Shown in pieces: positions 25,379-38,808 of a stretch of 64,000 bases of DNA. Both the position numbers and the translations under genes were made by a program. The stretch lies in assembly GCA_943735955.1 (NCBI GenBank), contig OX030961.1, positions 6,330,420 to 6,394,419 of the forward strand, given 5' to 3'. Source of the DNA: Piscicola geometra. Its lineage: Eukaryota; Annelida; Clitellata; Hirudinida; Piscicolidae. The notes beneath the pieces are model-generated. The model did no database searches and was not told the DNA's origin. It worked only from the letters and a program-made list of their open reading frames with translations. How positions within the stretch are numbered: the stretch's first letter is position 1; each line of letters starts with the position of its first letter.

Positions 25379-28300
25379 CAGAAATAAGGCCCTTTTATAC
25401 GCCAATAAATAAATGATAGGTGACGAAGAACGAAACGATTAAACTCTTTTATGTCACTCCTGACAATCGCACAGAAGAGCATGTGATGACACAAACACAC
25501 AAACTGCCACATATACACAAATACCAACACAGACAAACACATAGAAAAGTATGCACACACAAAAATTAATTAAGAAATAGTATTATAATTGGTTTAAATG
25601 ATTTTCTTGAATAATTTTATAATTTGAAATGTTCCACTTTTGAAAGGTATGATTAAATTAATTAGTTATAATTATATTCTAACTAATTTACAGTCTTCCA
25701 TGCTTGTGTGTTCGGTTGGCATTGTCACTCTATTCTAATCATTATTTAATGGGTAGCATATTGAAATGAAAAGAATGAATGCGGGTGGTGCTGAGGGTGC
25801 AATAATTGTTTGAGGCTGATGATGTGCTTAAATGATGATAAGAAAAAAAATACTGATAATACTTTTAATACTTTTTTTAGTAATGCTGGGGGTGATAATG
25901 AGCAGATAATGTGGATGGAGAGGATGTTTTGTGATCGTGAAATAATGGTGGAGGTTGTGTTTAACGATAATGAAATGAGCTTGGAAATTGTTTAATGATA
26001 TGCCGAAGTTGATGAGATCAGAGGCTATGTTATTAATAAGACATAATTGCTGTAAAAGCTTTCATGAAAATGAGAAGTAAATATTGACTAGGTCTAATTT
26101 TATTATAAATCTGGATTTAGCACGAATTTAAGTCATAATGTTTGTGTCAGCATTTTTACAGGTGCTACCTCTGATAATCTGCTTGAAGGATCTAACAAAT
26201 CCTCGCTTATTTACATGCATTGCAAATACTCGATTGTTCTTCAATTTATTTTGTGATAACGATCATAAAAAGTTATATAGTAGCTGGACTTGAGCAATGA
26301 TTGGAATATTTAAAAGTATTCCCATTGATTCATGAATCTATCTTGATTTACAATTTTATTTTGTTTTTTTAAAATTATTTCTTATTTATTGTTTCGACCA
26401 CTCAGTAAAATCGTTTTCAATTTTTGCAAAATAAGTTTGTGAAAGAAAAAACTAGAATAATTCAAAGAAATTCTTTTATACTTAAATTTATGTTTGATGC
26501 TTTTAATTCACTAAAAGAAATACAAATTAAATTAATGTCTAACAATTTTTAACTAACGCAAAGATCCTAAAATTGAAAAATTAACCTAAATAAGGATCAC
26601 AATAGAGCATATAAGTTGGCGGAGAATTTAGAAAACTCTGAAGCATCAACTTCAGGTCAAAATGAAAACAACAAGAGTTGTCAAAACAATATAAAGTATC
26701 ATGTAAAGGATGAAATACAATTAAATGCATTAAATTAATTTAGGCAATTAGAAAAAAGATAATAAATATCCTTTAGAGAAAATAGTTTAAGCGAATAATT
26801 TAACCGAGTTATGATGGGCATGAAAGATATAATTGAATTAACATACCCAGACGAAGACCAGTTAACAAATTGTTTAACGACTCATTTAAGTTCTTTTATA
26901 TCTTAAGATCTTTATGGCCTCAAGAAGCTTTCATTTGTTTAGACTATTATAATTTATTATTTTTTAAATTTATTTTTCTAGGTCAGATTTTTTACCTAAT
27001 CGTTAGTTTATCATAAGGGGGAGTTTGTTTTTTTCAGATCTGAAACACTTACACATTGTAAAATACCCTATTATTATGACCCAGCTTGTTTAAGCAACAT
27101 GATGCAGTCATCGATTTTATATAGATTTTTAATTTTTTTTAAGGATAAAAAGCCTAAACTAATTAATTTTCTTGACTTTATATTCAATTAAGAATTTTTT
27201 TACTCAGTGTTTTCCAATCTTGGGAAACTATATCATCTATCCATGTAGCATTTTAATGAGTAAATATATTAGAAAGTGTTAAGTATATAGTCTTAAGTAA
27301 GTTTATATACACCCATATTAAATACAAAAATTTACAGGTTCGAGATAAAAGTACTTTTTCAACGATCAAACTTAACTCAACTTCACATCTTCTTTTTATG
27401 ATGAAAATATCTGTCTAGATGCCACATAAATGAGACACAACAAAAAGCTTTCGAGAACTTCCAAAAAGAGCGTTCTTTCTCTTTTAAAGCTATGCTCCAG
27501 CACCCGCCCTCTATACTTTATAGAGGCTCTTACACGCATATACAACCACGTCTGCATATGAGTACATACATATTGAGATTTCGCGTGTATTGATGAAATG
27601 AGTGTAGTTCAGTGCTTTTCTGCAGATAAATCAACTTCACAACACACAGATTATGGCAAGATTACCACACATGCAACAGTCAAATCTCGAATCATATACT
27701 ATATAATAATTATATGAGAGCTTAATGCATTTATGCTTGCAGTTTTTATTGATTGGTTGTTATGAAGTGACACTCAAAACAAACACCACGCGGAGCTCGC
27801 TTTTATGTGGCCCATCGATAAGGCGTGGGTTATGTTAGTATAGAATGATCCAATGTTAATCTCAAAGCGGTAATGATAATTATGAATCATCCTTACATGG
27901 ATATACTGACATTCAGATGAGAATATATGGAGAATGGATGATTATTAGATGAATGAAAGAACGAGTGATAACGAATGAGTGGATAATTATTGAAGGAGTT
28001 AGAGGTTAATGGTTGCTGACATTTATCTGTGGGATCAGGACTCTTGTCAAGCACTTCAACATTCTAGATTCGACACCGAAATAATTAGAGAAGGGAATGA
28101 GAGAAGGAAGATAGGAGGAAATTAGTATGATAGAAATATATTAATTATTTTATAACCACGTGAATACAAAACTTTAAAAAAAATATGTTAAATGTACATT
28201 TTACGTGTATACTAATAAAAATACCCGTTTAGATAAAGGGTAGCTATGATACTTGACATAAGTATTGATGCTCAGAAACACATAGAAAAAATGTGACTAA

Positions 28301-28560
28301 AAATCAATTGGACAAACAAGGGAAATATGCTGGAAAAGCAGGAAGGAGTGGCTGGGTGTCACTCTTCATGTTCGTGTGTTTGTTTTGTTGTTGATTTGTT
28401 TATCCATCTGTTTGCGTATTTCATTTTGGTAATTTGTTAAGTTTTCTTTACTGTATTAGATGTTTTTGATTTTTTTCTTTTTATTGTATTATGTCAATTA
28501 CGTTTTTATGTTTTAGTGCAGTGTTCGTTCAAGTCCTGGTGGAGTCCACGAAAAATTTGA
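25379..28560. other. gene-free AT-rich stretch
   Basis: No recognisable gene. Open frames at 25357-25560 (minus) and 25810-25995 (plus) have skewed composition and no recognisable family. Confidence 0.5.
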
Positions 28561-28830
28561 CAGGATAACTGCTTACAACTATTTCTGAAGACAAAAAGTG
28601 CTAAGATTTTCAAGGTTCTCAATGATTATATCCTTGCAAACAACAGTGATTGGAACAAATGTGTTAGTACATGCACAGATGGTTCAGTAGCTATGACGAG
28701 TAAACAATCAAAGCTTAACGTCAGGATACAAATTGTAGCTCCTAAAAGCAAGTTTGTCTATTTCTATATTCACCAACAGATGATGGAAAAACTCCACGAT
28801 GTCATTAAGTTGAAGAGTTATCTTTGCCAC
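28561..28830 (+). pseudogene. decayed hAT (ZBED5/SCAND3-type) transposase fragment
   Basis: Ninety open codons, 28561-28830, without a start codon and preceded by an in-frame TGA at 28558. The translation resembles the core of ZBED5/SCAND3-like hAT transposases: a KVLNDYILANNSDWNKCVS-like block, then the CTDG...AM motif (CTDGSVAMTSKQS, around 28666-28710), then VRIQIVAPKSK, then a degraded His-Gln-Gln where these proteins have an HREAL block. The next conserved block (KLHDVIKLKSYL) follows with about ten residues missing, and a stop ends the frame. In hAT enzymes the Asp of the TDG/TDN motif is thought to be catalytic. BED finger, N-terminal half and dimerisation domain are absent, so this is a dead fragment. 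Confidence 0.75.
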
Positions 28831-31800
28831 TAACTCTATAATGTCATAAACCTCTAATGGGCCAGTGTATAAAAATATAATTTAATTTGTTTTAAACTAT
28901 GTTTACAGAAAAGCATAAAATCTGCTATATATAAAAAATTGTATTAAAATCACGTTTTTAGGCGACTGCACTTATCATTTCTTAATAGCATTGCCAGGCT
29001 ATTCTGGGCTCATCTTTAGGCATTCTTGCTTCCCTAATGCTGCTTTTCTATGACATCGGAAATTCATTATATTTGATGGGCGCATGATAGCCGCAAACAA
29101 TGCCTTATTTTCTGATGCGTAAACTTCCTTTGTTTTTTTCAAATTTTGTCATGTTTTTCCTAGTGAACTTATTTAAAAAATAGTTTGAATAGTTTTTAAT
29201 AGGTTTAGATTTGTTATGTAATATTTAGTTTCGTAGCGGTTTTATATATTTTGCATCCTTTATTTGTTTAAAAAATCGAAAAACTAACTATAAACTGTGG
29301 GAGTAGACTAATAATTCGACAAATAATTTTATAAGCTTCATGATGTGCGTTCTTGATCAAAATTATTCCTTAGTAGTAACATAAAGTATCCTCAGACAGG
29401 TGTATACAATGTTTTTTTTACTGCCGAATGGTAGCAATAAGTAAAATAACCTATTAAAAATAATTCATGAAAATCAAAACAGGGAGCCAAAGGAAAGAAA
29501 AATGACACGTGCAATGGAGCGTGGAAACGTTTAAATAATCATTGGAAAACATCGATAATGCCAATTTGAAGCGGGCCCAGCACCTGCTTAGTTGTTAGTG
29601 AAAGATATTGCTGTTGCAATAAGGGGGGTTTCTAGTAGATTTTGTCGGTTATAGAAGAAAAGAGGTTTTAAACAGCTTTGTGGTTTTGTTCTGGTTGTTT
29701 TCTTTTATTCTATCGATCTTATATTCTTCTTTGAATTTATCCGAAATGGTAGTTATATGAGAGTTTTTATGATAAACTGTTCAAAATTAATACACTTTAC
29801 AGCTACTTGTGGGAAATCAATAAAGCATAAATAAAAACAATCTCTCAAGAATGTTCTTTTGCAAATTAATAAAAAGTCTCTCAAGCTTTAGAAATTAATA
29901 AAAAAGATATGAAGATGATAGCGATTATGGTAATAAATGTTAGTTATTCTTGTGCGCCTAATCGGGTGTTGATCGAAGTGGCTATAAACGCGAGACTTTG
30001 ATCGTTAAAGGCGCTCAGGATTATGCACTTGATGTATGCAAGTGCCAGTGTTCTTGTTGTTGTGACTGCTGTGTCTGTTGCAATGCTTTTTGTCGAGTTT
30101 CTTGTCATGTTTTGTGTGCTAGACATGTTTGTGATGGTTTTTGTAGTTTTGAAATAGCTTTTTTATGTTTATATTGTTGCTAAAATATTTACAATCCTAA
30201 TTTCATTGAGTTGAAAATTATATTTCTAAAAAATTATTTACATTTTGTTTTTAGATTTTTTTCTTCATTTTTTTGTTTATGTGTATGTGTGTTTACGTGT
30301 ATGTTTGCATGTACGCCTCATTTAGATTAAGGAGGTTTTAGAGCGATGCGGATATTTCAGCGGCTTAAGTTGGTAATAAATAAAAATAAATCCTGTTTAA
30401 GAGCCGCCAGGAAAAATCATCATATTAATGTCCCTTGCTTTCAAACATTTTGGAAAAAAGTTCTAAATAAAAAACCACGAATCGAGGAAAGACAATTATG
30501 TGTGGCATAAAATACAGATAAAAACAAAACATTAGAAAACTTGTTTGTTTCTAGTTACAAATTTATGGCTTTTAGATAAAAGGTTTTTAAAATGAAAGTA
30601 ATTGTTATTTCCATTTTGTATTATGTCGGTCAAGAGCTGAGTATATTTACGAAATTGAAAATAATTTATTTAAAAAAAAATATCTTTAGGGGCGAGGTTT
30701 GGAAGAGAATAGAGAGAATAATTAGAGCTATGAGGATTATTTAAAAGTATATGAATTTAATTATTACATAAAAAAAATTAAAAAATGAAGCTCAATATTT
30801 TCGATTACATTTTTAAAAAGTTTAAAAATTTCTTATTTTCAACAAACTTATTTCAAACTTGTTAATCCTTATATTTTATAGTTAAGCATTAAAATAATGA
30901 AAAAATACAAATTAAACATTGAAGATGTTTTTTTTATTAAAAATGAAATTATTTCTTTGAAAATTAAATGAAAAAACTTAAGAAAGTGTTTTTTAAGTAT
31001 TGTTTTTTAAATTTCAAAATAAGATATAAAAAAGTATATTTTATTAATGAAAAAAAAACAATTTTTTATAAATAATTAAAATGCTTTGAAAAAATTGTTT
31101 AAATTGTTTTTTTAATGTTTATTGCATGAAAAACACTTTTCAAGTCGAGAAGAATAGCAAAGCCGAGATGGAAAAAGAGTACATCTATCTAGATTAGCGA
31201 TTAATACTTGAAAAATGTGAGCGTCTAACAGATAAAGCCAAGCCACCACAGCGCGGAAGTTGAGTTTTTACAATCTATTATTTATAAATTTAACACGAAA
31301 AAGTTAATGAATTTTTTTAAATGGCTAAAAATTTGATAAAGTTGATTTTTTGATTTTTTTGTGTTTATTTTATAATAGTTTTGCCAGTCTTAAACAATAG
31401 CTTCACCCAAAAGCAATAAAAATAATATGGTTTTGAAGGTTTTAAAGTTATAAAAACTAATTTACTTTAAACTCATTTACGTCTAAAATATTAACAAAAA
31501 GAAAAAATTGAAAAAATGTAAATAATTTTTTGACTTTTTTTTGACAGTGAAAAAAGAAAGTTTAAAAGGTTGAGTTAGATAAATCTATTTCGAGTAGCAT
31601 TCAAAATCTTGAAAAGACATTTTGAATAAAAAAACTTGGTATTTGAGTCGTATTTATATACAATGTGTGTATGTATATCATATACATTGTATATTTTATA
31701 TAAATATATTTTTATGCACTATATCTACTTCTTGACAAGTGATTTAATTTATATTTTAAGCTAAAAATCAGAAAAATAAAAATAAAATATATACAAATCG

Positions 31801-33771
31801 AAAAATTTAGAAAACATTTAAAATAGAATTTTTTCCCGACGTTTCATCGCTTGAGAATTTACTCGGTGATACTTGAAAAAGTCATTATTGTAAAAAATCT
31901 TATAAGAAATAAAATCATTTCTCCTAACGTCACAAAAAAACTTTAATGGTTTCCTTTTTAACATTTCTCGTTTCAAACATTTTCATCTTTTAACACCAAA
32001 AAGAACGATAGTTAAGATATATTCAAAATGCTCGAAACTCTAATTTAAAATATAATCTCCGAAAATTCAATTCACAACTCTTACATCACCAAAATTTTTA
32101 AAGTTGACATTTTGTCAATTATGATTAGATCGAGTATTTACTCGGGTTGTGTGATAGGTGGTTTATTGATGCGATACGCCAATATAAATCAAAATTTCTT
32201 TTCCAACAAACAATCAATCAGACGATACTTCTTCAAGTAGTTCCACAAAGAGACTATGATTTAATTCCTCTTGATGTAAACTTTATATTTATTTCACGTC
32301 ATTTTTTTGTATTATTTTCAAATGTAAAAAATATTCTAAATAATATTTGTGTGTGAATAAATGAAGCGTTAGAAAAATAATTATAGTAAATTATTAAAGC
32401 TTGAAAAAAAGATAAAAAGGAATAAATAGTTTGTTAATCTTATTTCAAAAAATTAAAAACTTATTTTTTATAAAAGCTTTTTACACAAAATTTTGTTAAC
32501 TGAAATGCAACTTTGAGGCATATGAAAAATCCATCACTTCCCTAAATGATATATTTAAAAAACTTGGTATTGAAAAATATTTATATAAAAAATTTTCAGC
32601 ACTTAAAGCTCTGAGAATGCCGACTAAAAGGCCAGGTAGGGGAGGCCATATCAGCTTCTTCCGGCAGTATCAAAGCTTTTGTTGGTCACAGTATCTTAAG
32701 AATGGCGGAATAATTGGTGATTTCAGAGAGCTCCTGTGGGGCTGGAAACGACAAAAGAGCAAGAGGATGGCGTTAAAAGGCCATAAGGCTTCCATTAGCG
32801 ATGTGTTTGTCGCTGCTCAGACTTGCTTTCTCTCAGCATTGCTCCACCTATTATCACCCGTGTGCTTGCTTTTATGTCTGCTTTAATGATTCCGGGTTTC
32901 GAGCGGTTTAGACTTTTTGTGGTGGAATAACTGCCCTTTGAAGAGTTGCATCCCGAGTCTAATGACATTTTCTTTTTATAATCAAACATTTGTGAAAAGA
33001 AAGAAAAGAAAAAATTTTGGTGAGCTGTGTTCAAGTAAATAGGCAGATAAATGTTGTTTCTAAAAATATTCTTTAATATATATTTCTCCTATTTTCGAAT
33101 TATAATACAAAAACAAAATCTAAAACTTGAATTTGGAGACAATTTTTCTGAGAGATGTTGATTTTTTCTAGTTTTAAGCTTTCTAATAAAACTATCTTGA
33201 GGATTTATTATGCTGGGATGCGTTTCGGAAATTGGCAAAAGCGAAAATATTACTAACGGCTGAAGATAATTTCGTAAGAATATCGCAAAATATCATTTTT
33301 ATGACCATAAAGTAAATGTACGAAGACTTTTAAAATATTTTCCCAATCATTCAAAAAAAAACTATCACTTGGTTTATTTTTGTTTTGTATATTTTTTTAT
33401 GCACAAAATGTAATTTAATTTCATTTATAAATTTTTTTTGATTGTGTGCGAGTAAAATACATGTATACTTCTTTGGTTTTTATTCGAAATCTAATTCAAT
33501 TCACAAATGTCACCATTATTACAATATATTTTCAGCTATTAACTTTTTGATATCAAACAAAAGCAACTAGAAATGGAATGCTCATAGAAATAATTGGACA
33601 AATACATTTGAGTAAATTTAAAATATCTTTTATTATGCTTTCAAAATATCAAAACTTTCAAGTTTGATTGAAAAAGTGGATAAAACAATTCATTATTCTA
33701 TATTTTACACCAAAACTTCTATTATATACGTTACTCGAAAACTATAACTATACATTATTTTTCTACTTTAG
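28831..33771. other. gene-free AT-rich stretch
   Basis: No recognisable exon. A TGT-biased tract at 29998-30183 gives a Cys-rich open frame that I judge spurious. A clearly GC-richer patch at about 32600-32980 lies downstream of the receptor gene and is open on both strands, but the translations match no family I know. Confidence 0.45.
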
Positions 33772-33777
33772 TTTATT
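33772..33777 (-). terminator. candidate poly(A) signal of the receptor gene
   Basis: TTTATT on the plus strand gives AATAAA on the minus strand, about 150 bp past the receptor stop codon. In DNA this AT-rich the hexamer has limited weight. Confidence 0.35.
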
Positions 33778-33925
33778 TATAAATAAAAACTTCACGAAAC
33801 TTGTCTAAGTTTGGCGTCACTGAACACAACAAAATAAATCCTTTTCATAAATGGTTCATGGAAATCTGCGTCTTGGACAAATACTTTAAATAAAGTTTCC
33901 GATTATTCGCTAGGCGCAACTATAC

Positions 33926-36900
33926 CTAAACACAATAAATAGTAGATATGCCCTTGGAACTCATATCGAGATCATTGGTGAGTCTCTCACACTCTTCTTC
34001 AGTTCCTATATTCAAATTTATGTCACCATTGTGCACTGTAACCACTTTTTCAATATTTTCTCCAACATTATCAAATTTTAATTCATTCCTTTTTAACTCA
34101 ATAGACTCCACGTCGACGTCACACTCGATCTTCTTGTTGTTGATGGGGTTGGCAGCAATGAAGACAGACGCAGCAATAGCAGCAGCAGGCTTGGCGGCGT
34201 TGACTCTTGGAGCAGGATTTCTAGAGCGACATCTAGCGAACAAACTCATGAAACTTTTACGAAACTGCTCCGATAAGAATGCGTAAAGAAATGGGTTGAT
34301 GCAGCTGTTTAGGTACGCCAAACATTGCGCTGCTACTTGTGCAAAAACCAAGTCGTCGTTGTCGTCTTCAGCACTGTTTTCGTCTTCAGCATCTTGTCTG
34401 CTGCTCGCTTGCACCAGAAAGATTATGTGGATGGGCAGCCAACACACCGCAAACGACACCACTACAACTATCACAAGTCGAGTAACCTGAGTTCATTTTT
34501 TTATAGTTTTGAAAGATGAATCTAAAGGTAAAACTACATTCAATACTTGTTAAAGAAAAAAACGCACTCTTTTCTTGCTTTTCTGTTGAGCTTTGCCAGC
34601 GACCCTTCTGTTCTTGACGCCTCCGTAGAGCAGTCTATGCAGCATCAGTCCATACAGCAGACACACCAGACCCAGTGGAATCGCAAAACCAAAAGCGAAA
34701 AAGCAAATCTGAAATATTTTGTGGTGGCTTGGATCTTCCTTGATTCTGACATTGGCGCATCTGTCGATGTGCGTTGAATGGATGATGGGTGGTTTGAATG
34801 TAGTGAAGAAAGTTTTATCCCTTGAATGAAAAACATAATTTGCAAATATCGATGAAGTAATTAAATTCAACATACATTTTTATATTTTTAAAGCAGTAAT
34901 GGATGATACTTAAAATAGAATAAAAAATACTTGATTAAACAAGAAAATCTATAGAGATTAATATCATATTTAATAAGCTTTCCACGAACTAATGTTTCGT
35001 GAATGGAATTCGTATCCGCTAAAATTAAATTCACACTTCTTCTAAAGAAGTAAAAAAGTAAATTCACACCTACCTAGACACATCTTCAGTGAACTGAAAG
35101 TTTTCAAAGTTTTTGAGAAAAGGACATAGGGAGAGAGAGATGATTCCAGTGACCACCCAAATCGCTAATAGGGTTTTCTGAGGAGATCTGTTAAAAATTA
35201 TTAAAAAATCAACAAATTTTTCTATTGTTTTTTGATGACAAATTGATGTGTACTATTTTAAATCTGAAATAATACTATGATTTTTGTCCTTCTAATTCGC
35301 ATAAAGCAAATTACTAAGTCACAAACGTTTAAGAAAAAAAATTCTTTACAAAATTAGGTTAACAGATAGAAAAAAAAGTGTTTTTATTGTTTTTATTTAA
35401 TTTCACTGCTATAAAACACTTTCGTGTAGTGCAATACCTACGTCTAAGATACCACTTCTGGCTTTACCCGATCGGTTTAATCGGATCAGCAAAGAAAGTT
35501 GTCCTATTTCAAAGAATCTTTAAAAATTATTTTTTATAGAAAGTTTTCCTTAAATGTAAATCAAATATTTAAAATATATTTTCGATGAAACAATCCAACC
35601 AGAACCCATTAAATCCAAACGGATGACTTGAATGGAATTTTTTTAGTTTCACTTCATCATGAAAATTTTCTTTTTGAACTTTATCAAATCAAGCCAAAGA
35701 AAAAAGAATAAAAATGCAATTCAAGATAATTTAAAGATGAAACATTTTGAGACCTGATGTCGATCGATCTGATGGGATGGCAGACAGCTAGGTACCTGTC
35801 GAGGGACATGAGAACCAGGGTGTACACCGAAGTAACTGCTGTCACCATGTTCATGTACTGGTAGATCTTAAAAATAAAATAGTTTATTTAATAATAAATA
35901 GTTATGGTTAGAACTAAAAAGATTAAAAATGTGAAAAAAGAAAAGTTTGAAGAAAGATAAATCACGTGGGAGTGTAAATATGAACGTGTGTGAAAGAAAG
36001 CGAAAAAACTTCTGCGAAAATTTATACAAATGGGAGAAATTTAAAGAAAAAAGATTTTGTCATTATGCTTTAACCTCGAATATGAATGTGAGTTATGAAG
36101 TGTGCTTATCATTGATATGTATCATGTTAGTATGTTTTTGCTAAATAGTTATGTGGTGTGAAAATGAGAGTTTATTTTTGATGGGGTTATAATAGTTGAA
36201 TACAGTTATTTTGTTGAAATGTGAAATCATGAAACATTTAAAAAAAGAGTTTATGCTTTAAAAGCTGGTTTTTTACAAGCTGCAGAAAAGTATTTCCGAT
36301 GTGTTTTGGCTTTCAAACGAATGGTTGAAGCGTAAAGGCATGTATATGAAGTGAGGAAGCCTGATGGCTTTTACTATTTCTAGAAGTATCGGTATGTTCC
36401 ACACATAAACGTGCCAAAGTTTATTGTGAATAAATACACACTAGAGAGTGATGTAGTTGCCTGGGACAGTTGCGAATGGCATGGAAAAAGAGTTATGTCA
36501 TGACTGGAAATAAATAAGGATAAGTAGATTCAATGTTGGTTGTGTTCGACGTTTGGCAGATAGTTGATATGCTTTGCACGTGTTTCATCTTTTTATATCT
36601 TTTGTATTGGTTATCACAAAAAAAACTTTTTTATTTATTCGAGTAATATGGAAATAGGATTTAGTTTTTAAAGCTTACTTCCATACTCAAGTTTTATTTT
36701 TCACTTCAAAAATCATTGTAAAGGTTTGGTTTTTTATGAATACTGTATTAAAAGAAACTTTATTATTACATCTGCCGGAGGAACGTGCTCCTGCATTCTC
36801 AACAATAAATAAAGAGGAAAAGTTATATTATTTTTGCCTATGCAATAAAAATACATGAATGATAATTTTAAATTGAAACTATTTCAAGTATACTTATTTA

Positions 36901-38808
36901 AACTTTAAAAAGTAAGATCTGAAAAGGTCAGCTGAAAAAACAACAAATATAAATAACTTTTATGAAAAAAACAATTAGTTTAAAAAACTCTTAAAAAGAA
37001 AAAATATAAAAAGAAAAATTTAATTAAGCAACTTATGGAAATAAATATAAATTATTAGTCAAGAGTGAAAAAGGAATATAAAGTATAAAAGAAAAAATCT
37101 AATATCGCAGCTTTTCAAACCAGAAAAACTGGTCACGATTTCAGACATGAGACAAACACTCCTGATCGAGTGGCGCCTTTAAAATCGTCTTAAAAACCAT
37201 TTCAATCTTGCGTCTTGTCTCTGAGATGCTTTTCAACAAATTTTGGTATTTCAATTTTCTTCAAAAAGCAACGAAAACAGCACTTAGATTCCTCACAGAA
37301 GCACTTAGTATAGCATAAAACACAAAATGAACCAACTCTTGACGGGTTATTGCGCGTTTTACAACGAAAGCACTAGTTTAACTACCATTCTATAAATATA
37401 TTTCCATAACTGTCAAAACCTATGATATTTTTTAAATATAAAACTTTATTTAGAAAACTAAAGCTGCTCGGCTAGGCTTTACTTAGTTTTTAACATAATT
37501 TTTCATTACCTCAACTAAACCATGTCTCGAAGTATGAGCTTATATTATCACGATAGGCCATTAGCTCAAGCATTGGTTTGGAAAAAATAAAAATGAAACT
37601 TCAGATAAACGCCAGACAGAATTGGTTCTAAAATAATTTTTCCAAATTTGTGTACTCTACAATTCTTCTTTTCCTCTTATTTTCACTGCCGTATTTTTCA
37701 CGCCATTTCAACAGAACGATTTATTGCATGAAAGAAGGCACCACAATGAAAGGCAATATTTGTTGTCCATCGTATAATTGGATTCGAGGGCTGCAACAAA
37801 AGCCGAAATGGAATTATACATTTGATATCTCCTAAAAAGAGTAAATAAAATGTTTTATAACATTATGTTCACTTGATTTTTAGTTTTATTAATTTAATAA
37901 AAGTTTTGAAATTCCTTATTATTTAATGTTTGAATGAAAACATCCATATGATAAAAAAGTTCTATAAATAAAAAAAATAATTTTTAAAGTTATTTATTAA
38001 AATAACTGTTTGCTAAAAACATGATTATTTTTAATAAGTCAATGGTAGATTGTGGGGTGGCAATCTCATTCATGATTTATTGTGTCGAGATGATGGGAAA
38101 CTTCAGCAGTGAACAAATACACAGAATAAGCTTTCGAGCCTCAATTCAGTAGTAAAAAGCAATAACGTATAATAACGGTACTCCTGCACTCCAAGCAATA
38201 TAAACCTCGTGACAAAGTTGCCTTCACATATGCCTCTGGAAATCAATCAAAAATGTAACCTTCAAGCGTGCTTTTTCCCAAAGTGCTTTTATGTTTATTT
38301 TAAAATACTAAAAACTTGAAGAAAAAAAATTATTTGAAAAATTAAACAAACAATATTTTTATACATACAATTCAACCACAAACCATTCGCATTACCATAA
38401 ACAATCCACGTCTCCACGAAGCATTCAACAAACCTTGCACCAGGCGTCTCCGAAGGGCCACTCTGTGATGACGTACGAGACGGCGGTGAAAGGAACGCAA
38501 AAGACGATAAAAAGAAGGTCAGCGAGGGCGAGGTGAAGGATGAGAAGGTTCGTTGTTTGTCTCATTTGTCTGTTCACCAGCACCGACCCTATCACCATTC
38601 CATTTCCCACTAAGCCCACTACAGCGATGATTCCGAACAGCACTGGCACCACTAGACCCAGGTAGATCTGGATTTGTAGATCGGTGTCCAGAAAGTCTTC
38701 TTCGGTAGTGTTCATAGTCGAAAGACTGAGAATAGTGGTGGTGGCGAGAGTGGTGTTTGTGAAAATGAAAGAAGGAGAAAAAGAAGAAGAAGCAGTATGG
38801 TTTTTCAT
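33926..38808 (-). CDS. AstA-R: allatostatin-A/galanin-like receptor (class A GPCR)
   Basis: Five exons on the minus strand: 38434-38808, 35754-35866, 35074-35187, 34568-34820, 33926-34486. All introns are GT-AG with matching phases (0,2,2,0), giving 471 residues. Rhodopsin-family marks: TM1 GN at 68-69; LALAD in TM2 at 93-97; disulfide cysteines 124 (WCK, TM3) and 222 (ECL2); DRY at 148-150; CWLP in TM6 at 300-303; NPFLY in TM7 at 349-353. The block from QMRQTTNLLI to EWPFGDAWCK closely resembles arthropod and mollusc allatostatin-A receptors, which bind FGL-amide peptides at the plasma membrane and are homologous to galanin receptors. Three NxT glycosylation sequons (N3, N18, N33) lie in the N-terminus. 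ECL3 is strikingly acidic. I start at ATG 38808; a second Met at residue 32 is possible. The last exon carries TM6, TM7 and a tail of about 110 residues. Confidence 0.93.
35867..38433 (-). other. receptor intron 1 (2.57 kb)
   Basis: A phase 0 intron that separates TM1-TM2 and the start of TM3 from the rest of TM3. It starts AAG|GTTTGT and ends TTTAAG|ATC on the minus strand. No other exon or element was recognised inside it. Confidence 0.75.

Noticed and set aside
29998..30183. Cys-rich 61-codon frame resembling a small secreted peptide
   Set aside because: The cysteines come from a TGT/TGC-biased tract; there is no convincing signal peptide, splice site or regular cysteine spacing.
33948..34519. 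Plus-strand open frames opposite the last receptor exon
   Set aside because: These are antisense shadows of the coding exon for TM6, TM7 and the tail.
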